Source: Lachancea dasiensis (Eukaryota > Ascomycota > Saccharomycetes > Saccharomycetales > Saccharomycetaceae). Taken from it: a stretch of DNA of 64,000 nucleotides. The stretch lies in contig LT598454.1 of the NCBI GenBank assembly GCA_900074725.1, positions 316,854 to 380,853 on the forward strand, written 5' to 3'. Shown in pieces: positions 58,802-64,000 of this stretch; the first letter of the stretch is position 1; each line of letters opens with the position of its first letter. The notes under the pieces were generated by a model that was not told the origin of the DNA, did not search any database, and saw nothing but the letters and a program-made list of their open reading frames with translations. Position numbers and translations under genes: made by a program.

Positions 58802-61800
58802 ATGGGTCCGGAGGCCAAGAAGAGGAAGAATCAAAAGAAGAAGCAGAAACTTAAACTGAAGAAAGCTTCAAATAAAGATGAGAATACTGTAGAAGCTAGT
58901 GAGGAAGTACCTCATGTAGATGCTCCTCCTGCAGCAGACCTGTCAGAATCACCTAAGAGTGCTACAATGGGCGGTAGCGATCTGGATCCCGTTATAAAAG
59001 ATGATTCTCACGAAGAGCAATCGAAGAACGACCCATCATCGCAGTCTGGAGCTGAAGAATCTTCAAGCTCGTTATCTGTGGATGATATTCGCAAACCGAG
59101 TGAACGTGAGTTGGCTTCTCCGTACGTAGTCGAGGCCAAAGTTACGTCAGGAAACAGCGCACCTGGCGAACTAGGAAACACAGGAATGAGCATAGAAAGT
59201 TCGCCAATTGAGCAAGGTATTCGGGAGCAAAATTTTGGAGCAGGTACAGAAGTATTGGGTGATGTTGAGGGCAGTGCCGAAGTCGCCGAACCAACAGGAT
59301 TGGACGCGCTCACAACGCAGTCGAGGGAAGCACAGGAGGGTGAGATGAATAACAATGCAACCAATAGTCCTAGCAGGTCGGATGCTACTGTTGAACCTGA
59401 AAGTGAACATATAGTTGAGTCAATTGAGGGCGTTGGGGCCAAAGATGATCAAGAGGATTTCGATAAAACTAGACACGACACAAGCCAAGAACATGCGGCT
59501 ACACCAGCCCTGGAACCTGTTTACAATGTAGAGCGGAACTCAAGTAAACAGAAACCTTCGGGATCAAATGATCGTGGTCAAGCTTTCATCCAGGGCCCTA
59601 CGCCTGAGACGGAAACTGACGAACGTGTCCTGGAATCTGTTCTGCCCTCAAGGGAACCTGTCTCACCGCCTCAGCATTTTGTTGTGAACGTACCACCTGA
59701 AGCTCGCACAGGTGATTTTGGAGAGGCTTCAAATTCAGCACTTATAGGCGAGCAGCCCGTAAAATGTATTGACACCGGCGGAACTGAGCATATAAACTAT
59801 AGCGGAGTTCCTGCGAAATATAAATCAGAGGATACTTCCACGGATGCCACAGAAAACTTGGTGACGAATGAAGCTCTCATCGAAAACGTGAACGTAGTCC
59901 AATCAGAAGGGTGTACAGCTTTTTCAAATAACGACAGAGGTGTTCATGTATCTTCTAAAGAAACACACGACGATGAAATTGCTCTCAATGCTGAAAACAA
60001 ATCCTATGTCCGTCCCGTCGAAGGTCACGTCGAACATTCTGCCGAGGATACAAGCGAAAATTTTAATGAGCACGCGGAGGATTATTCTGGACAATTTCCT
60101 CATGTCCCTGCTGTTCCCGTTCCTCCTTTCCAGGCTAAAGGAACGTCGTTTTCTCAAGGGGATAATCAGAAACCCTTACCTTGGGAAGAGGATCAACAGG
60201 ATCAAGAGCCTTTACCTTGGGAGTCGCAGTTTTCCCAAGGGGATAATCAGGAACCCTTACCTTGGGAAAAGGATCAACAGGATCAAGAGCCTTTACCTTG
60301 GGAGTCGCAGTTTTCTCAAGGGGATGATCAGGAGCCCTTACCTTGGGAAAAGGACCAAGAGGATCAAGAACCTTTACCTTGGGAGTCGCAAACCCAAGCT
60401 TTCGGCCCAGAGTTGTTGCCGATAAACTCCGAGCCCTATTCAAATGACCTACCTTATCCTTCTGACCAAGGTGAACATAGGCCAAGCCCCAAGGAAGACC
60501 AGGCAGTAGATGAGCTTTTCGATAATAACGACGAAGAAGAAGCTCTTCCGTGGAATGTCCCTGATGATCGTTTGAGCTCTCCGCAGCAAGACTCTCATAT
60601 TTCTTACCCGGGCGTTGAATCTCAGCGCACCTCTGACTCAGACTATAACCACGATACTGTGCAGCCTGAGCTAAATCTCACGGCCGCTCAAGATGGCAGT
60701 GCCCCTACTTCAAAATCAACTGGAACTCATCAAGATGAAGCAGATTTGTCAGTTATTCAGACTTCAATGGAAGCCCACGAGATGCCCAAAAAATTCTCGT
60801 TTTTGGACAACGACGATGACCTTTTGGAAGATGACGACAGCTTTTTAGATTCTGATGATGATTTTCTGGCTGAGCCGGCTGAGAAGGTTTCCAGCCATTC
60901 TCCATCTATGACAGGTTCGAACTCTACCGTAGACATGTCTGTGTTGCCGCGAGCTGGAGGCACCAAGGTATACACGCCCGCAACTCTGGAACCTCGCCCT
61001 GCCCCCGTCATAGCACAAGCACAATCTCAGCTTACAACTCCTGCACCCCCCCAGGCACCACTGAATGTTAAGTCCACTCGATACGCGCCCCCTGTAATCG
61101 ATGGAACTGCTGCACAGTCAGCTTTCGTTTCGCCCATCGCCACCGCAAACTCGGCGCTTCCTACCAACATTTTGCATCGTCAAGAACTAACTTCTAGCAA
61201 TGTTCCTGCTCCGAACGTTTATAAAAAATTAGACGAGGAGAAGAAAAAGTCCGATGCGTATGATTTGCCGTTGGAACTTGCTCCTCGCCAGTTAAAAAAA
61301 GCAAAACAACCAAAGCCATTTGGCGCATCAAGCCCTGCGCTTTCAGCTACTAGTTCCTCCAACACTATATCACCTTTGGCAGGCATAGCTCCCATAAGAA
61401 AAAGTTCCGATGGTTTAAGGGCTCAAGCGCCTAGGGGCCTGGTAGCTAATTCGGTTAATCAGTCTACATCCAGCGTGGTGGCGCCTGTGAATCCTTATGG
61501 GCCGCCCGCGGCTTCGGCACCCCCCAAAGTGTCGAATTCGTATGTTCCAACGACTGCAACGAATGAGACAGTTTCTATGCCCTCAAAAAGGTATGCTCCG
61601 CAAGCACATGGCGAGCCGACAGCTAACTTGGGTGCGGTTTATCAAAGCTCATCCAAGACTATGAGATCAAGGGCGCTTAGCAACATTTCAAATGGAAGTG
61701 TAGGATCCGTAGGAAGCTCCAACTCATTCGCAAATGCTCCCCCGATGGACTACAATTCTATACTTGACTCTCGTGCACCTATAGTACCTGCATTGAAAAC

Positions 61801-64000
61801 AGTTGGACTACCAAAAATAGGTGCACCTGCACTTTCGCCCAATACTCAGAGAAGAAGCCACGCCCGATCAAACTCTAGTGTTTACGCTCCAGCCTATTCC
61901 TCGAAGTATGCCCCAACGGTTCAGCCACAATATCAGTTGTCACCACTCGACGATGGAGAACCAGCCGCCACGAATAATAGTATTTTACGCCCACCCACAA
62001 CGCATGCTACCAAACCCAGAGCTTCGAAAGCACCTGGACGGTCACCAATTATCGAAGAACAACCTATTGACCCCAATATTGCATTTCAACGTCAGTTTCC
62101 CATTTTCAATTGGGGTAAGTCGTCAAAACTTGTTTATGCAGCTTCCATAGCAGTTACGGGTGGCAATTATTTTTCTTCAGCGGACCTTGGCCCTGATATC
62201 CGCGTTTCCAGCTATGACAGTGTTGTGAAAGCATCCGGTTACCTCAAGGCCTTTCCTGGTCCCTTGGTGAAAGGTAAGAGTAAAGTTAGAGAAGTTCAAG
62301 ACTGGATTGACGGGGCCTGCGAATTCTTTTCCAAAGAACAACCTCTCAAAGACCTCACGCTGTACCAAATACTGAAGGTCAAGCTCACAGTTGGCTCAGG
62401 GCCGCAGGAGATTGCAAAGGTGTTATACAACTCAGATGAGCTATTACCTTTTCTCTCGCAACCTTCAACAAGAAAAAAGACCGCCTATAACGCTCAGAAG
62501 TTGTGCGAAAATGATCAACTTAGGGTCCTAGCTGCACTGCAAACCGGTAGGCAAGAACTTGCTCTCGAACTGGCACTTTCAGAACGCGATTTCTCTATGG
62601 CGTTGATTATCAGCAGTTTGTTAGGGAAGGAAAGATGGACGCAGGTCGTTGATGCCTACCTTGGCCAGGAATTCCGTTTAAGTGATGCAACGGATCACTC
62701 TGTCAATCTTCTTGCTTTGATCTTTCAAGTTTCTGTGGGCAACAGTAAACGGGCCATCGATGAACTAGGCACAGATCCAGTTAAAGGAAACTGGGCTTTG
62801 AATAATTGGAAGGTCATAATTGCAGGAGTTTTGAATAATGTTATTCACCATACAAATGATTCTGAATCCAGCCCTAGCGAGTTTCCCCATCAAGCTATGG
62901 TTTTTCTCGTGGAATTTGGGATTTTTCTATCTCAAAAGGATATGTTTTTGGCAGGAATATGTTGCTTTGTCATTGCTGACATTCCACTATCATATCATGA
63001 GGTTATTCAGAAGTCAGAAGTGCGCTTCTCATCTGTCGGCAGCGAAAACTCGTTAGAAGGCGTTCTGCTATCTGAAATTTATGAGTTTTATCACTCTGTC
63101 AGAGATCCTAAATTCGCGCGCTTTGATCATTTACTACTTCAAAAACTCATGCACTCTTCAATTCTATTTGAAAGTGGGATGGCAACTGAGGCGCTGAAAT
63201 ATACTGACTTTGTCGCGTTGGGTTTAAGAAGTCTTCCAAAAAACAGTTCACTCTGTGCGACAGTAGAATTACGTCTCAACAGTGTATCCTCAAAACTGGC
63301 AGGGACTAGTGGCAGCTGGCTGGGGAAACCCAAACTGAGCCAAGTATGGGGCCAGTTGGATAAGTCCTTTAATAAATTTATAGGAGGGGATAGCGAGGAG
63401 ACCAACGCTGATGAATCTGGGAAAATTTTTGAAAATTTTACTCCTAGTAGCTCCAGAAACAGCTCTAAGATAGACTTAGCACAACAACCGCCTCATTTCA
63501 ATCCTTCTGTTTCGATCAATAATGCCGTTCCCCCGGCGTTTACTCCTAGCTTGTCAAGAACGCAAGCTCAGTCAACTTTTTCGTCATTTGCGGGCCCAGT
63601 CAAAGTCCGCGAATCAAATGGCAACATGATCCCAGAGAACAGAGTTGATTTACCGCAAACTTCTTGGGGCGGTACATCATCTTATAAGGTACAACCAGAA
63701 GTGGTTCCAGCTTCGTTCAGTTCCCCGAACCAACCTGTTTATTTAAATTCTCCTGCCAGGACGAAAGACCAATCATCGATAGTTATGACTCCTCCGCCAT
63801 TATTTTCATCTTCCTCTTCTAAAAGATATATGAGCAAAAGGGTCGGTAGCAGCGGAGAGGGCGTCTCTTCTGATTCCCTCTTAAGGATTGGCGATGAGAC
63901 CACCATTCCACAATCCCGTGGCAAAAGATTTGCTAAGGACAACCAGTCTCTCAGTACTGATATGTTAGCCGAGCTCCATGTAGCTCCTCCTCCGGCTTAT
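58802..64000 (+). CDS. SEC16: Sec16, COPII ER-exit-site scaffold (partial, C-terminus beyond right edge)
   Basis: Large peripheral ER protein that organises COPII coat assembly at exit sites. From the ATG at 58802 the frame is open to the right edge (1733 codons; the S. cerevisiae protein is about 2195). It begins with a Lys-rich start MGPEAKKRKNQKKKQ and has a long acidic, disordered N-terminal region. Next are three 27-residue tandem repeats (about 451-531) rich in EPLPWE, a basic Ser/Pro region with repeated YAP motifs (STRYAP, SKRYAP, SKYAP), and the central conserved domain from about 1090 (FQRQFPIFNWGKSSKLVYAAS through ALQTGRQELALELALSERDFSMALIIS). That domain binds Sec13. The C-terminal Sec23-binding part is outside. 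Order matches YPL085W. Confidence 0.95.
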   Translation, partial: MGPEAKKRKNQKKKQKLKLKKASNKDENTVEASEEVPHVDAPPAADLSESPKSATMGGSDLDPVIKDDSHEEQSKNDPSSQSGAEESSSSLSVDDIRKPSERELASPYVVEAKVTSGNSAPGELGNTGMSIESSPIEQGIREQNFGAGTEVLGDVEGSAEVAEPTGLDALTTQSREAQEGEMNNNATNSPSRSDATVEPESEHIVESIEGVGAKDDQEDFDKTRHDTSQEHAATPALEPVYNVERNSSKQKPSGSNDRGQAFIQGPTPETETDERVLESVLPSREPVSPPQHFVVNVPPEARTGDFGEASNSALIGEQPVKCIDTGGTEHINYSGVPAKYKSEDTSTDATENLVTNEALIENVNVVQSEGCTAFSNNDRGVHVSSKETHDDEIALNAENKSYVRPVEGHVEHSAEDTSENFNEHAEDYSGQFPHVPAVPVPPFQAKGTSFSQGDNQKPLPWEEDQQDQEPLPWESQFSQGDNQEPLPWEKDQQDQEPLPWESQFSQGDDQEPLPWEKDQEDQEPLPWESQTQAFGPELLPINSEPYSNDLPYPSDQGEHRPSPKEDQAVDELFDNNDEEEALPWNVPDDRLSSPQQDSHISYPGVESQRTSDSDYNHDTVQPELNLTAAQDGSAPTSKSTGTHQDEADLSVIQTSMEAHEMPKKFSFLDNDDDLLEDDDSFLDSDDDFLAEPAEKVSSHSPSMTGSNSTVDMSVLPRAGGTKVYTPATLEPRPAPVIAQAQSQLTTPAPPQAPLNVKSTRYAPPVIDGTAAQSAFVSPIATANSALPTNILHRQELTSSNVPAPNVYKKLDEEKKKSDAYDLPLELAPRQLKKAKQPKPFGASSPALSATSSSNTISPLAGIAPIRKSSDGLRAQAPRGLVANSVNQSTSSVVAPVNPYGPPAASAPPKVSNSYVPTTATNETVSMPSKRYAPQAHGEPTANLGAVYQSSSKTMRSRALSNISNGSVGSVGSSNSFANAPPMDYNSILDSRAPIVPALKTVGLPKIGAPALSPNTQRRSHARSNSSVYAPAYSSKYAPTVQPQYQLSPLDDGEPAATNNSILRPPTTHATKPRASKAPGRSPIIEEQPIDPNIAFQRQFPIFNWGKSSKLVYAASIAVTGGNYFSSADLGPDIRVSSYDSVVKASGYLKAFPGPLVKGKSKVREVQDWIDGACEFFSKEQPLKDLTLYQILKVKLTVGSGPQEIAKVLYNSDELLPFLSQPSTRKKTAYNAQKLCENDQLRVLAALQTGRQELALELALSERDFSMALIISSLLGKERWTQVVDAYLGQEFRLSDATDHSVNLLALIFQVSVGNSKRAIDELGTDPVKGNWALNNWKVIIAGVLNNVIHHTNDSESSPSEFPHQAMVFLVEFGIFLSQKDMFLAGICCFVIADIPLSYHEVIQKSEVRFSSVGSENSLEGVLLSEIYEFYHSVRDPKFARFDHLLLQKLMHSSILFESGMATEALKYTDFVALGLRSLPKNSSLCATVELRLNSVSSKLAGTSGSWLGKPKLSQVWGQLDKSFNKFIGGDSEETNADESGKIFENFTPSSSRNSSKIDLAQQPPHFNPSVSINNAVPPAFTPSLSRTQAQSTFSSFAGPVKVRESNGNMIPENRVDLPQTSWGGTSSYKVQPEVVPASFSSPNQPVYLNSPARTKDQSSIVMTPPPLFSSSSSKRYMSKRVGSSGEGVSSDSLLRIGDETTIPQSRGKRFAKDNQSLSTDMLAELHVAPPPAY
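60152..60394 (+). repeat. Three in-frame 81-bp tandem repeats in SEC16
   Basis: Units 60152-60232, 60233-60313 and 60314-60394 differ by only a few bases, and each encodes 27 residues. Each unit holds two half-repeats ending in PLPWE. A weaker relative (EALPWNVP) follows near 60540. Near-identity at DNA level points to recent unequal exchange or slippage. Confidence 0.95.

Noticed and set aside
59940-60485. Long open frames overlapping SEC16 repeats on both strands (59940-60425 plus, 60135-60485 minus)
   Set aside because: They are open only because the 81-bp repeat has a length divisible by three, so any frame without a stop in one unit stays open in all.

Overview
This is a stretch of nuclear DNA from a budding yeast of the Saccharomycetaceae that split off before the whole-genome duplication. 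It is most likely a Lachancea or a close relative, because base composition is moderate and a SOU1-type sorbose reductase is present; the exact genus is inference. Genes are dense, nearly all intronless, and free of intact transposons. The two introns found use canonical GTATGT and TACTAAC signals. Read in order, the genes interleave two S. cerevisiae regions, chromosome II (YBR166-YBR183) and chromosome XVI (YPL108-YPL085). Single genes stand where S. cerevisiae keeps duplicate pairs (SSE1/SSE2, SMY2/SYH1, EHT1/EEB1, RPS6A/B, RLM1/SMP1, YPC1/YDC1). That is the pattern expected of an unduplicated ancestor.

Left part (1-19.2 kb): TYR1 (cut by the left edge), DAL3, a YPL108W-like gene, POP7, PEX32, the YPL107W oxidoreductase-like protein, the Hsp110 gene SSE1, NPL4, SEC66, SMY2/SYH1, UMP1, SWD3, MSD1 and a tRNA-Glu(UUC). 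Middle (19.2-40.3 kb): an MCH-type permease that is not part of the conserved order, ECM31, FMP30, ELP4, ATG21, INA17, MGR2, MSY1, ERI1, PNG1, EHT1/EEB1, FZO1, SEC62 and NOG1. Right part (40.6-64 kb): DTR1, SSU1, GLR1, RPS6 (one intron), RLM1/SMP1 (an intron inside the MADS box), a sparse 2-kb stretch with one small hypothetical ORF, a SOU1-like reductase, YPC1/YDC1, a GLY1-like threonine aldolase, ELP3, and SEC16, which runs off the right edge.

The genes do not form one pathway. Some share a process: SEC62, SEC66 and SEC16 in the early secretory pathway; NPL4, UMP1, PNG1 and SSE1 in protein quality control; ELP3 and ELP4 in Elongator; MSD1, MSY1, INA17, MGR2, FMP30 and FZO1 in mitochondria. 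Promoter motifs fit several of the genes they precede: a heat-shock element at SSE1, a PACE box at UMP1, RRPE plus PAC at NOG1, a middle-sporulation element at DTR1, and Fzf1-like sites at SSU1.

I found no exotic or undescribed defence-like or mobile system. The most notable points are the RLM1 intron in the MADS box, the in-frame 81-bp tandem repeats of SEC16, the GC-rich repeated motif upstream of RPS6, the small hypothetical ORF at 51.7-52.0 kb, and the non-syntenic insertions (DAL3, the MCH-like gene, the SOU1-like gene and the GLY1-like gene).
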